From: Pempheris klunzingeri
Lineage: Eukaryota; Chordata; Actinopteri; Acropomatiformes; Pempheridae
Length of the DNA: 64,000 nucleotides
Direction of reading: 5' to 3'
Assembly: GCF_042242105.1 (NCBI RefSeq)
Contig: NC_092031.1
Span: 3,432,175-3,496,174 of the forward strand
Below the pieces are notes generated by a model. It searched no databases. It saw nothing but the letters and a program-made list of their open reading frames with translations, and had not been told where the DNA came from. Shown in pieces: positions 45,001 through 62,422 of this stretch. The number at the start of each line of letters is the position of its first letter. The stretch's first letter is position 1. The position numbers were made by a program, and so were the translations under genes.

Positions 45001-47320
45001 ACTTTAAAACGTGTCCATGATTTTATGGCACTGCGCAGAAAATAAATCCCTCAAAATTAATATATTAATAATAGAATAATGAATCTAAGGCAGCAACTTA
45101 TGATTTGATGATGATCTTTTGGGATTTTTATGTAACAGTGTAGAAAGAGACAGAAAACACTGGGCAGATTGTTGATTTTTTCTTAAAATGTCAGAAAATT
45201 GTGGAAAATTGCTGCCACGACTTCCCCAAACCCAAAGTTGATGTCTTCAAATTGCTTGTTTTGTAATACCCAAAGATATTCTTGCACACATTCACATTAG
45301 AGAAGCTCAAATCAGAGAATCAGGCTTTTCTTTCTTTGAATAGTTGAATTTTGATGTTTCTTTTTTTTCCAGGTATGGAGACCACTATGAGTGGAACAAA
45401 GTGGTGACCTGCATCCATAACGTCCTCAGTCAGCAGCGCTACCTGGAGCATTATGGAGAGGTCACCATCCGCAACCTCAATAGCAACGTCTGCACCTGCA
45501 AGATTACCTTCGTCAAGGTGAGTGAAATGACTTCCTGCGCTCCTCAGCCCTGTTCTCCTTTAATAGTTTGGCCGTGTGCGGTTACGTTGCATTTTGTCTC
45601 GCTGCAGTCTCGTTATTGGGGCTCAGACACGAACAAGAACGAGGTGCAGGGCACGGTGGTGGACCAGAGCGGGAGTGTTATTCACCGGTTTGGAGGTCTG
45701 TGGCATGAAGGCATCTTCTGTGACACTCTGCCCACTCCGAAATGTGTCTGGAAGCCAAGTGAGTCCACGATCGTCACAAATCCAAGACTCATTTACGAAC
45801 TTGTTTGTCCTTGAAGTTTTTCATGTGCTGATGTTACCAAGCTGATTGCTGAGACTCTACTTTAGAGGGTTTAAATGCAAGTGTTCAAACACTCCTTGTT
45901 GCCAAAACTGCTAATCAGCTAATGAATCCAAGGGTCACCTTTGTGCAGCGGCTCACGTTAGAGGCTTCTGTCACCCCACAGATCCCCAGCCAAAGGATTA
46001 CCTGCTGTACTATGGCTTCTCCACCTTCGCCTTGGAGCTGAATGAACTCGTCCCAGACCTGAAGCCTCTCCTGCCTCCGACCGACAGCCGCCTGCGCCCA
46101 GACCAAAGGTGAGCAGAGCTGCACATGTTGCTGCAAAGACACCTCAAAGGCTTTTCTTCTTTTTTGCATCTAGAGGACATATTTACTGGATTTCCTCCAA
46201 CAAGAGGAAAATAACTACCACTATCTTCTGACCAGGATTGATTGAACTTGTTGCTCTTTCAAATTTCCAGCTTTTTTCCCCGAAAACATATATTATATGT
46301 CAGAAATACACTTGTGGGTGTGGGAAAGGAAGCAGCAGACCTGCCCAAGGAATCTTATGATCACCAACCAGACCAAATGCTGCAGCGGTCGGTGCAACAA
46401 CCAAATTTTAAACCCTCTCATTTTTCTCCATAGGATGCTGGAGGAGGGACATGTGGATGAAGCAGACAAAAAGAAAGATGAACTAGAGGACTTTCAGAGG
46501 GAGCGGAGGAAAGAGCTCGCCAAGAGGGGTGAAGAGCACATTCCACGTTTTTTCAAGTAAGTTCATCTCTTTAATAATCCTGGTTATTGAAGGATGATAA
46601 CAAATTATTACATCCTGTATCACCTGTTTAACAATTTTTGCTGCATCTAACCTTTAAACCGTCTTACTAACGATGAATCATGGACTGTAAAATAATCATG
46701 CTTTACTGTATGTATCACTAAAACTAAATGTTAAATGTTTTATTGCATGAATATGTCTATATATTTACAGTATGTACAGTAAGTATTGATTATTTATTTA
46801 TTCTCTCATAATGTAAAATATTCAGTTAGGGCTGTAACTAAAGATTATCTTTGTTGCTGATTGATCTGGCGATTATTTTCTCAGCTGACCATTAGAGAAC
46901 TGTGAGAAATGACCATCACAAGCCGTAGATTACTTCATTAAATGTCATTAAACAAACCCAAAACCCAATGCAGCAAATTCTCTGATTAAGAGCCTGGAAT
47001 GATCACTTTTATGTATGCTTACATTCTTACGGCTACATGTTATAAATCCATTGATGGTGATGTGGCTGAAAACAACCATTTGCTAGAAATTGTTGATATT
47101 GTGGAGATTTAGACACAGAAATTTCACAACAGGAAAAAAAAAAACCCACAAATATATGAATCATGGCGATTTCTCGAGTGTCTAGACGCTTCTTTTCTTC
47201 TCCTTCTCCAGGAAAGCCAAAGACTCCTGTGGACGGGACGTGTGGCTGACAAACGGGACTTACTGGAGGCTCAGGGAGGATCCAGGCTTTGCTAACGTGG
47301 AAAACATAACTCTGTGGTGA
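36015..47320 (+). CDS. osbpl7: Oxysterol-binding protein-related protein 7 (ORP3/6/7 subfamily)
   Basis: Lipid-transfer protein acting at ER contact sites. Exons: 36015-36146, 37038-37181, 37268-37321, 37407-37520, 37610-37762, 38386-38509, 38966-39084, 40017-40106, 41112-41262, 41686-41783, 41895-42063, 42508-42654, 42731-42867, 43555-43692, 44585-44648, 44770-44848, 45373-45517, 45608-45758, 45982-46108, 46434-46556, 47212-47320; 2568 nt, 855 residues (human 842). PH domain about residues 79-175 ([19 protein letters not shown] to [12 protein letters not shown]), FFAT motif EYFDASDD (about 413-420) for VAP binding, and the ORD from about 495 to the end. The ORD signature reads EQVCHHPP where the family has EQVSHHPP. 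The intron after 42654 uses a GC donor. A candidate 24-nt exon lies at 40362-40385. The start is the first Met in exon 2, after an in-frame-independent uORF. Subfamily choice within ORP3/6/7 rests on gene order. Confidence 0.95.
39185..39545 (+). repeat. LINE-tail-like fish repeats in an osbpl7 intron
   Basis: 39185-39240 (AACAAGCTTTATTTATAAGT, GTGATTTACATGGTC) and 39405-39535 (GCAAGAATTTCATTGTGCGG, ATCTGCACTTATGGCAATAA, repeated TGAATTG) match what I know of fish L2-type retroelement 3' ends. The border between them is uncertain. Confidence 0.5.
40362..40385 (+). other. candidate 24-nt cassette microexon of osbpl7
   Basis: CCTATTCGTGGGATTACTAA plus ATCG is bounded by TTTCTCTAATCCAAAG| and a near-consensus donor |GTAAGT. 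It encodes PIRGITKS without a stop and sits in a phase-0 intron, so inclusion would add eight residues in the linker between the PH domain and FFAT motif. Prediction from sequence only. Confidence 0.35.
41000..41050. repeat. GCTTAGTTTAGC-family repeat fragment
   Basis: GCCGCCAGCAGCCGGTTAGC followed by TTAGTTTAGC is a diverged arm of the GTTAGCTTAGCTTAGC family, in an osbpl7 intron. Confidence 0.5.
45095..45345 (+). repeat. percomorph interspersed repeat, copy (ACCCAAAGATATT core)
   Basis: Has GGCAGCAACTTATGATT, TTAAAATGTCAGAAAATTGT, GATGTCTTCAAATTGCTTG, TACCCAAAGATATT and AGAAGCTCAAATCAGAGAAT in family order. It ends just before the polypyrimidine tract of the exon at 45373. Confidence 0.7.
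46828..47000 (+). repeat. percomorph interspersed repeat, partial copy
   Basis: AGGGCTGTAACTAAAGATTA then TCTTTGTTGCTGATTGATCT is the usual left end of the family; the right half is truncated. In the last osbpl7 intron. Confidence 0.6.
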
Positions 47321-48234
47321 TGAGACGACGGCGACGAGCAACGGCAGACAACAAACAAGAGAAAGATTGAAAGATATCGGGTGGATATTTGGACAGCATA
47401 TATGAACCGCTCTGATTGAGCGGAGATGGTGCTGCTGGTCTCTTCTCGTTCCTTCTGTGCGCCCATGACTGGCTCATGGGAACCAGACAGTCGCCGGTCA
47501 AGGTACCACAGGAGAAAACTCTCTCATCAAGATTAATTTTATAATGCATTATAACTTTTTTAGATTACTTCAATCAATGCAGACGTTTATATTTTTGAGA
47601 CTTTGAGAGTTTTCTGCCGGAAAGACTGAATGCACGATGCCCACTTGGCAGATCTTGAAATGACCAAATGACTGGAAAAGAAAAATGAAAACATTTTTTA
47701 AAATGGTCACAATTGCAGGTTAGTAGGATGCCTGCTATGCTAGTGTATTAAATGTAAACATTCAATCTAATCATGTCCTCCTCTTAACCACTTTACTGTG
47801 GTTTATAATGAGCGAATCAGTTGTTTGACTGTATAAATGCACTGAAGTCGACGCTACAGTCGGGGCTGGATGACCAAGTGGACCGGTTGGTTTGTGGTAA
47901 TTTGATATATTGTGATTTTATTTGGGAATATGCACCACGACAGCACGAAAAGGACGGCATAATCAATATTTTTATGATGAGAATGTGGCAATGTGAGAGT
48001 CATTTGTATTGATGAACCTATCGAGAATCATCACCTGAACCTGCAGCTGCTCTCGGCTTTAGGGAGCTTTATAATCATCTCATTGTTTAACTTTACTCTC
48101 ACTGCTCTTGTGGTGGTTTTTTTTTCGACTATCTTGGGAACATTTTCAGGATTCGGGAGCTAAAGAGCTGATATGTCCCTCCCAAATTGGTTGAGACCAA
48201 AAACAGAGCTAAAAGAGAGTAAATATTGGACTTA

Positions 48235-48500
48235 AACATGAGTTCAAATGATGATTAGTCAATTGAGGGTAAATAAATTGACAACTGTTTGGATAAATGA
48301 TTATCATTTTAGTCATTTTTAAGCAAAAATCGTCTGGTTCCTCTGAAATGTGAGGATTTAACAGCTTTTTCTGTAAAAAAAAACAAAACTCAATATTTAA
48401 ACACTTTATAGACATTTTGACATTTTATAGACAAATCAATGAATAATTGAGAGATTAAACAGATCAGTCAATAAAAACATAATCATTAGTTGCGGCTCTG
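48235..48500 (-). repeat. percomorph interspersed repeat, minus copy in the osbpl7 3' flank
   Basis: Read on the minus strand it begins CAGAGCCGCAACTAATGATT and ends near TTGACTAATCATCATTTG. It would be part of the osbpl7 3' UTR if the signal at 48646 is used. Confidence 0.6.
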
Positions 48501-48645
48501 ATAATAATAATGATGCATCAAAACAGCTGGATGTGTAATAAGCAGCTGTTTGCTACCAGGTTAACCATCTTAACTTAAGGTTCACGTATTTTTTTCTTCT
48601 ATTCCATTATTGCAGATTATCGTTGTCAAATTGCGCACTCACCTG

Positions 48646-48651
48646 AATAAA
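48646..48651 (+). terminator. candidate poly(A) signal of osbpl7
   Basis: AATAAA 1.33 kb after the osbpl7 stop, followed by T/GT-rich sequence (GTGTCTGTTTGG at about 48680). Further AATAAA motifs at about 49120 and 49162 are alternatives. Confidence 0.45.
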
Positions 48652-50665
48652 TTCATGTTGTATTGATGAAGTTCAAAACAGTGTCTGTTTGGCCTGTTTG
48701 GCAATATTTTAATGTTTTTATCTGATTATTTAAAAAAAAACAATTCAGTATATACACATATGTAACAGGAGAGACACTATTATACTGTATTTTTATGTCA
48801 TTGATAGTGAAAAACAATATCCAGCTGGTTGGAAACATGTACATACTGTATTTATACAGTACATTAAACAGTCGACACTGCATTTGTGTTTTTATTCATC
48901 AGTGGTAGTAATTAATTTGTTTTAACTGTAGTTGATTGTAGATAAACTACTATATGCATGGTAAGTATGGCTTTATTTAAATTATAAGACAAATTAATTT
49001 TCACACAGTTTTTCATCAAATCGGACATGGAGCATTTTGAAAAGGTGCTTTCGCATCAATAGATAAAAGGAGCACATCGGAACAGCCGAGCTTTGTCATG
49101 TGTAACCTTTAATTTCATGAATAAAAAAACAACAGTACAATACACAATTATGCCACCTTTTAATAAATAACACTTTTCCCCCCCTCAGAAATCTTCACCT
49201 CTTATTTGTTTATGCATCACAATTTATAAGCTCTTAATGAAAGGGTCAAAGGAGGATTATTGCTCCCTCGACATAAACAGTGCACATGGATCACACACAA
49301 AAAAGAACATGCTTGTTGCTTCGACTTGTCTGGTCTCCCTTCTTCGCTCCTTTTTTTTCTATATCATACAGGTAAAATCTCTGGAAGTACAGTTCTCGCA
49401 CACAGTCTTATTGTCCTACTGAGGGAAACGTGTGTTCAAGGGAAACACAGACTCACGGGAAATGGAGGTATTAGAGGTTTAACGTCACGGATTGGCTGAT
49501 TGTTATAGCTGAGATTTCCAGCAGGGGTCGTTCCTGAGGTGTCTGAAAGCGTTTTTTCTGCTGCTGTTTGATATGAGATCTTGCACGCGCATGTAGGTGC
49601 AGGATCACTTGAGTGAACCACGTAACAAAACCACAGCACATAAAAATAAATAACTGACATCGTCCACAGGCCAGTGATCGTGTAAATCTTTGCTCTCATT
49701 GTTTTTGCAATGCAACCATTAGTTCTGAACTAATTTACTCTCTTTTAATTGCACTTGAAACAAGAATTGTCCATTGTACGCCTTCATTAAGGTACATTAA
49801 GAGGCTTCACCTTGTTGTCTGACAGATGCCAACATAAACATTAAATAGTACATCTTTTGGAAATGTTACGCAAACAACATACATATTTTTTAATCAGTTG
49901 ATCATACAATATATCCATCTTGTTTTTATCATAAAGTTAATTCCATTACCATTTAACTTTGTCATCTAAAGGTTCAGGTAAAGCACCGAACTGTCTGACC
50001 CTGTTTGCATCAACATCATTAAGACCATTCGCTGCAGAGGAGGACTTTTACATTTGCTGTAGACAGTATGCATCCTGTTTGTGATTGTCTTTATCTTCCA
50101 GTGTCCAGTCCCAGACTTTAACAACAGCCGTATAAAATAGGCCGGGCTCAGACAAGAGTTTAAATTTTGTGTCTACGTGTTTTTAATTTTAATAAGGCAA
50201 ACATGTGCTGTAGCCAGGATTTTAGAAATATATAGAAATACTGAGGTCAGGAGTCTAATCCCTCAACACAACCCAATCACACCAAAAAACAAAGCCTGTA
50301 ACTTCATTTTATTATTTAGATTTTTCATATTTTATCAATTGAGTTAACTGTTTCTGTAGATTTCTTTTTCCAACATGGAGGTCTAATTGCAGATTCAAAG
50401 CCCTCTTCACACCACCAGGAGCACAACTCATAAAACTTGTCCATAAATACTGGAACCAGCCTGTAAAATACTTTCCACTGTACAAAATTAACTCCCTAAA
50501 AGGCCCAAATTCCCTAAAAGAATCCAGGCAACGTGGCCTCAGCAGTTATTTCTCCTCGTTTACATGCAAAATGTTTGGTGGCTTTGATCATTTTACTGCT
50601 GTGAGGGAACAGTAGCACATTCACTTTCTTACGGAGAATAAACAGCAAAGATGTTTATACTTGTA

Positions 50666-50985
50666 CGCTAAAAATGGAGCTAGAGTCTGTAGACAGTTAG
50701 CTTAGCTTAGCATAAAGAGTGGAAACGGCTCTGCCTGGCTCTGTCTGAAGTTTAAAAAAAAAAAAAAATGCCTGCAAACACCTCTAAGCTCACACATTAA
50801 GACTAGATATCTTTTTTGTTTAATCTCTAGAAAATCTGAAGTGTAAAAAACGACAATTTGTGCTTTTGCGAGGGGGTTAAGTGCAGGAGTATTTCTTGAC
50901 CAATCAGGCTAGCTGTTCCCCCCGTTTCAAGTCTTTATGCTAAGCTAAGCTAACAGACTGTTGGCTCTAGCTCTATTTTTAGTGC
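50666..50985. mobile_element. palindromic MITE-like element with long inverted repeats
   Basis: The left arm (50666-50745) and right arm (50905-50985) are imperfect inverted copies: both carry CTAAAAAT-AGCTAGAG, then GTTAGCTTAGCTTAGCATAA with AGA-GAAACGG (right arm read in reverse). About 160 bp of unrelated AT-rich sequence lies between. Fragments of one arm occur at 25560, 41000 and 59815. No coding capacity. The surrounding spacer 48700-52680 has no supported gene. Confidence 0.65.
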
Positions 50986-52309
50986 ACAGAAATGAGAGTG
51001 CGATGAATCTCGTCATCAAACTTCATAAATGTAATAAAAAGAAAACTGTTTCTTGAAGCAGACTCTAAATGTCACAAATCTTCTGTTATCTGGTTATTCT
51101 CTCAGTAGACAGAGCGTAAGAGTCAGAGCATAGCAAATATACAATAGTATATACAATATTGGCATTTTAAGAGAGCAGATTTATTTTTTAAATTCATAAC
51201 AAAATCCCTCCCCCTCAGTGAGGACTTAAATAACCGTGCAGTGCACCGACTGAGTGCCCGCCTGTCGCCCCCAGTGTTGTCCGAGGCCATTAGCACACCT
51301 GGTGAGGAATGAGGGGCAGATCTCTGATCAGCGCCGACTGCGGCCTCACTCTTCATTTCTGTCACCAGGCCGGGAGCCGGGCCTCTGTCAACCAGTGTCA
51401 CAACACGATAGGCCCGAAGACTAGGGGGGAAATTCTGTGTCTGTCTGGTCAGTTTGTGCTTCCTGTTTATGGTGACAGCGCCCCGTCTGTTTACCTACAG
51501 GTGCATGTGGCCGTTCTGAATGACCCACTTCTTGCACTGTTGCTCTGCTCCTACTGTACGGGAAGCGCCTGGGAAGACCTGCAGCATCACAGCAAAGAGG
51601 ATGCAGATTTAGGAGATCTCATACACCCTCTGTGAAATTCAAACAAACAAGATTAAGATGCTGTAGCGAGAACAGACTCTAATTGAATGTAGTCTAATCC
51701 GAATGCTGTTCATGCACGATGGGTGCAGTTCTGTATGTGTGTGTGTTTTAAGCTGTCACGCCTCCCTCTGCTGATGCTGCTCCGGTTATGTTGCTGTCGA
51801 TCGCTGGTATTGATGAGGGGGCTTTAACTGTCTGTGGTGACAGGAACGTTTTCACATCGACCGGTTGTAGCAGAGGGCTGTGCTTTTGTTATAATGAGGT
51901 CTTTTTCTAATCTCTATCACAGACAGCAGTGTCCAGCTGGACTTGTTTACGCCTGGTGTCAAGATGTATAAATGTTTTACATCACTGCTTTTAAATGACC
52001 TTAAAGCTAACACAATAGGCCCCCCCTTCACAAATCAAGCAGTTTACTGGCCTGATTCAGACCTAGAACCAGACATACTGAATTTACACCCTGTGTGTGG
52101 AGCTGTAAACACAACACTATCAGGGTTGTGCTTGGCTGTACACTACCAGGTCAAAGGTCATATACGACCACTTGTTATCATGTTGAGGTTCTACGTGTGG
52201 GTCATCTGATCACAACTAAATCATTTCCATAACAACTACACAAGCGGGCCATGAGATGTGCTGAAAAGCCTCGGAAACAAGAAGTCAGCTGTGTTTGTGA
52301 ATCTCTCCA

Positions 52310-52535
52310 GCTTCAGGCTGCAAGTCACGATTACTTTCATCATCGATTCATGTGTTATTTTCTTGATTAATAGATTATTTGCCTATAAAATGTTAAAATC
52401 GTCAAATGTCTTTTTTAGTCTGACAAAACAAAACCAAAAGATATTTAGTTTACTAACGTGTATGACAAAGAAAAGCAAAAATAGTTGTTTTGTGAATGAT
52501 CTTATTAATTTATCAACTAATTATTGAGGCTCTAA
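52310..52535 (+). repeat. percomorph interspersed repeat, copy
   Basis: AGGCTGCAAGTCACGATTAC, TTCTTGATTAATAGATTATT, AACCAAAAGATATTTAGTTT and TTATCAACTAATTATTGAGG follow the family order. Confidence 0.7.
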
Positions 52536-52702
52536 TTAAGCTATTTTTTTTTTTTACCACGAAATGTAAATTGTTATCTTGAGCCAAGGTCATTTCTTCA
52601 TAGATCCACGCACTTGCAGCTGAGTTGTACCCATCAATGTCCCTTTAGACGGGACTTGCTGTTTCTACTGTGGTTGCTGATTTATTTAACATTAACACAC
52701 AT

Positions 52703-52703
<1 letters not shown>

Positions 52704-52737
<34 letters not shown>
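52704..52737. repeat. (AC)n microsatellite
   Basis: Seventeen AC units downstream of tbx21. A minus-strand AATAAA (52686-52681) just beyond it could be a tbx21 poly(A) signal about 790 nt after the stop. Confidence 0.9.
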
Positions 52738-52741
<4 letters not shown>

Positions 52742-53471
52742 AGGCTGTCCTAGCTGGGTTTAGTTAGATTAGCGGGTGCACTTCAGAACATGTGCTTGCT
52801 AAGCTCTCTTAACCTCCTGACATTCGCTCACTCTGGCCTCCGGCCTGCAACGCTCCTCTGCCACCACTGGTGGGAGCTGCACTAAATGTAATGGGCCAGA
52901 TTGGAGAGCAGACAGTGTGCGAAATGTAATTTCTGCCACTAATCATCAGGGGAAATGAATGTGAGCATATTGTGAGAGTATGTGTGAATGGCTGAGGGTG
53001 AGAAAGAAGAGATGGACAGAGACCAGACAGAAGAGAGACAGAGAGAGTGTTTGATGCAGAAAGAAGAGACAATCCCTTCAGGCGTCTGTCAGCAAGCAGA
53101 TATGCAGATAATTTTTTCCCCCCCAAATCTCCAGATGTTTCAAAGGCTTAAGTCACAGGTCTGTTTGTCTGTATGGTGTTTATGTGACTCTAGGGCAGCG
53201 TCCCAGTCACATCCACTTCTGTTCAACACTAACTTTGACAGTAACCTTGAAAGTTCCTCCTGTAATCATTTGACACTTTTGAGTGGAAACTTTACAGACC
53301 GTGTGCACTGTGCATGTTCTGTTATGTGGTTCTGGTGTTGGTCTGCAGCAAAAACAGAGACTGTTCCAGCCCTTTATCATGACCTGGCTGGACAGACCAC
53401 TGCACGTCCATGAGGGCGGTGTGGGAAGACGCTGGGAGAGACTGTGGCGACTGCGGTGACGTGTGAGGCCA

Positions 53472-58236
<4,765 letters not shown>

Positions 58237-59814
58237 CTGGATTAACACAAAGGTGAAAGCGTGATTAAATTGAAGTCTGAATATCCTTTTGCATGTATCT
58301 AACATCATCATATAGCTGTAATCTGCATGCTTTGACATTTCACTGAAAAACATTGATTTTTGTTCCTCAAAAAATTTAATTAAAGTCGACAGTTGTTGAA
58401 CACAATACCACAAATAGGCAAACATGAGCAGATCTGGATGTTTCCCTTCGAATTTTGACGAAATACTCAAAATGCAATGCATGTGTGCAGTCTTGGAGAT
58501 ATAAAATACATGTATGACTTCTACCAGGAGGGTTTGACATACTGGGATTGTCCATTATTCTTTTACAAGCATAAAGTATTATTGATGAACACAGGGACTG
58601 TAGATTTTTCTGCCTTGAAAGATTAAGAAGAATGGAGGAAATCCTTTGCTTGTCTTTATTTTATTTAACTCATGTTTCTGGCAGAAGTCATCACTGTTAA
58701 AAAAAAAAAAGGCTGGGGAAGTTCTCCTTACTCCCAAATAACTGTAATAATTGGCATGAATAAAGATATTACAAGTCTTCCTTTTAGGACAATTGTTTAT
58801 GGAAGTAAGGCGTGACTGTTTGCCTTTGCCTCGCCAGCTGAAGAATCAAGAGTAGAAGCAACACACAAGAGGTGGAGGGGATGGCTGACAGGAGGGGGAC
58901 AAGTGTCGGTGAATATTTAATGCTGCTGTTAATAAAAGATGCCCCAGAAGCTGGTCCTGATTGCTGGAGCTTTACATGTTGAACTTATTTCGATCACACA
59001 GGGCTTCAGTGAGACGGGGTAACCAAGAGGTCACGCCGTCCCCAGGTACCACGGCCCAGGGAGGGCTGGCTTAAACTGAGAGCAAAGGACACACACACAA
59101 ATACAAGACACGGACGGCAGATACACAGAACCACAAACACACCACGACAGACATTTATGTATATTTATACATATCTATATATTATACACACTTGGAGTGC
59201 ATGTAGTGTTGACAGAGAAGCACTTACCGCCTCAGGATAACTAACCCTGCTGTGTAGCCTGGCCAACATTTAACATTTTACGGACCAAAGCAACAGTCAA
59301 AACACCCCCACGTGACTGTGACACTGATTTTCTGGGTCACCTTATTTTAGCAGTTTTTCATAGGATAATGTCTGCCATAGTCACCATCCTGGTTTAGCAT
59401 GCTAACATTTGCTAATCATCACTTAACATGAAGTAAAGCTGAGGATGATGGGAATACTGTCAGTGGACAAATTCAGATTTTTTTCTCCTGATGGTGGCGC
59501 CAAAGACCAAGTCACCAAAGTCATTAGGATTCATCCTCTGGGAAACAATCAATTTATGAATTAAAATTCATGGCAATCCATTATTATTATTATTAGTTGT
59601 TGAGATATTTCACAAAAAGCTAAAACTGTTGTAGGCGCAAGAGGAAACTAAAGTAAGTAGGATTTACCCTCTGGGGACCATGAACGTCTGCAGAAAACCA
59701 AATAATAATTGAGATGAATTAAGCAGTGAACCGATTGGCCGACCTACTGAGAAACCGACAGACACATTATATTGTGTTTGTTTAATCCGTACAAAAAACT
59801 TAAGTGTAAATAGA

Positions 59815-59880
59815 GGTGAGACAGAACCAGGCTAGCTGTCTCCCCCTGCTTCTAGTCTTTACGCTAAGCTAACACAGAAA
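59815..59880. repeat. GCTAAGCTAAC-family repeat fragment
   Basis: ACCAGGCTAGCTGTCTCCCC then GTCTTTACGCTAAGCTAAC; single arm of the palindromic family. In tbx21 intron 1. Confidence 0.6.
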
Positions 59881-60633
59881 ACAAGCATGCTTCCCAGAAT
59901 CAACTATGTCTTGAAATAAAAATACACTCCACAGTGTACGAAGGCCAATAAATGAGCCACTGAGTGTTGCGCTAGTATGTATGAATCTGCTCTGCAGTCT
60001 GGGTCTATATGAGGTTACGGGTGTGTAGTTGGTGTTAATAAATCAGCGGGGAAACATGTTTGACCTTTGGCACAGCTGTTTTACAGTAGCTAACAGCGCC
60101 CCAGGCTACGGAGCAGTTGCAATGATTGATTGGAAATCAGCAACGTCCTCCACCCCTTTGATTTGTGCAGCGTGAAAAGCGAACAAGTTTTATTTCAAAC
60201 TACACATCCTGCCTACAGCACAGTTACAGTAAATTCAATAAAAGCATGTTGTTATATGGAATGAGGGGTTTGCCTGAAAATGTCTTGTTTCAAGTATGAG
60301 TTTAAAAGTATGAAAGTGATTCCCGAGTCGTAGACAGTGCATGGCATAAATTAGTCATTGTAAGAGTGCAAAGGCTCCTTTTCAGAAACGCCCTCTTATT
60401 TTCTTTTTTGTGGTGTGGTTGGAACAAGCAGATAAGATCTAATGTCTCTATCAGCGCTATAAATACTATAAACACGGCGGTTGTCTCATTTAAATTCAGC
60501 GTGTCCCCTGCAGCAGTTTGGTCATTTAGTGGTGTAAAAACAAGTGAGGTGTGTAAAGAGACAATGCGTTCGAGGCTACTGTTAGCGGCCTAGTGGCACA
60601 TCTGGAGGGCCCGTCATTGTTGATGAGGATTTT

Positions 60634-60636
<3 letters not shown>

Positions 60637-60675
<39 letters not shown>

Positions 60676-60678
60676 TGT
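60637..60678. repeat. (GT)n microsatellite
   Basis: About 17-18 GT units plus an interrupted continuation, in tbx21 intron 1. Confidence 0.95.
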
Positions 60679-61475
60679 GCATGGACGTGTTCATACAGCA
60701 AAAAAAAAGGCCAGTTAGAAATATCTTTCCCTAACACAATGAATTCATAAAGTTAGTCAGGATAGCTGTCAAATTTTGGCACAAATCAGTTGTCACGTGT
60801 GTTTCTAATTGATTATTCTGTATTTTTATAAGACCCCATCATAACGCTACTCTCAGGTTCGGGTTTCACCCTCATTTGTTTTTTTGTGGCGACTGAAATG
60901 TGTCTGTAACAATGAAAAGAAGCTACTTTATTTAGGTGAAGTTTTAATACCACTCTTTTAGACAACATATAAAGGATGGTGTCTGGAAAATCAACACTAA
61001 CTTGATCCTGCTGTAGTTAATGTCCTTAAACTACTGAAAACACATCAATGTTCCTTCATCACCATGAACACACACCCACTGTAATTTATTTTGGTTCAAC
61101 CCTGCCAGCATCATCCTGCTGCCCCAAATACTCACTAGAGCACCAAATATAGATTAATCCGCGGCTGAATATAGTCCCTAACAAGTGCACTAATATTTAC
61201 TAGAAACTACAGTGCCCAACTATTGGTGCTGACAATTAACATTATTAAAACAACCGTAATTAAATACTGTATCTTTGGTTTATTGAATTGAGTGCATCTG
61301 ATTGCAAATGTCAACAAATGTTTGCAAATCTTTGGACTTTAAAAGTTTCTTTGAATGTGTCTTGTGCAAACCTCCTCAAGGTTTCACTAATATATGTGGA
61401 GAAACATTCACCTGGTCGAATATATTCTGGGTTGTGTCTTTGAATGTCGGCTCTTTATGCCTGTGGACTGAGTGT

Positions 61476-61476
<1 letters not shown>

Positions 61477-61521
<45 letters not shown>
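61477..61521. repeat. (CA)n microsatellite
   Basis: About 22 CA units in tbx21 intron 1. Confidence 0.95.
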
Positions 61522-61523
<2 letters not shown>

Positions 61524-62422
61524 CTTACCCTTCAGTGGTAAGACAAAACCCTGCCATGAGCTGTCCCAGTTGGGTCTTTCTGGCTACATGGCGAGTCCAG
61601 TTTAACAATCAATCATAGTTCTCGGTGAAACTAAATCGTGGCAGCAGCTCTTTAGTGGCTCGCAAAGAACAGGTGAAAGGGCTCTTCTTCCACTGCACTG
61701 TTTAATACAAGTGAAAACAGAAACTCTGCTGTTCAGCATATGAATGGATCGAGCCTCCTACGCTATGTGGAGAGTAATCTAGAAAGTACATGAGTAGTTA
61801 TCGTTTTTGCTCCACTGATATTGTCGATTCACTTATACAAGAGCCTTTTATAGGAAATCAGAACTAGGTAATGGGGGAAACCATAGAAAACACAACACAG
61901 AGGGGTATTTGCATGCGGGGGCGTTCACTGAGTTCACTGAGCGAAGCTGAAAAACACAAAACACACACGTTAGCGCACAGGTATTGTCAGCAGCGGTGTC
62001 ATGGTGACGATGCATACAGTAGCTTTCCTGCTATACGACTGCAGTTTGACACACACACCATTTTGTTTTTGCTCTGTTGCATTTCAGAAAATGCTTTTGC
62101 AGAACACTGATACACAGATGCATGGACTTGCTTTGACACCAGTGGGAATCAAACCTGCAGCTCTTCAGCTACCAGACAGACTCCCTAACCAACCTGCCAG
62201 CGTGCCACTCTGATTCACTGGAAACTTGACAGTAACGACAATGGGCTGGCGCTCCCTCAGCCCGATCCAGGTGTATACGCACATGAATACTCATAACTGT
62301 AGTCCTTTTTCAGACAAAATACCATAGAAACAGATGAGTGTGGTGAACCAGCCAGTAATACAGAGACAGTACCGCTGGTGGTGACATTTAAAAAAAAAAA
62401 TCAAAATAAACTGTGTGGATGT

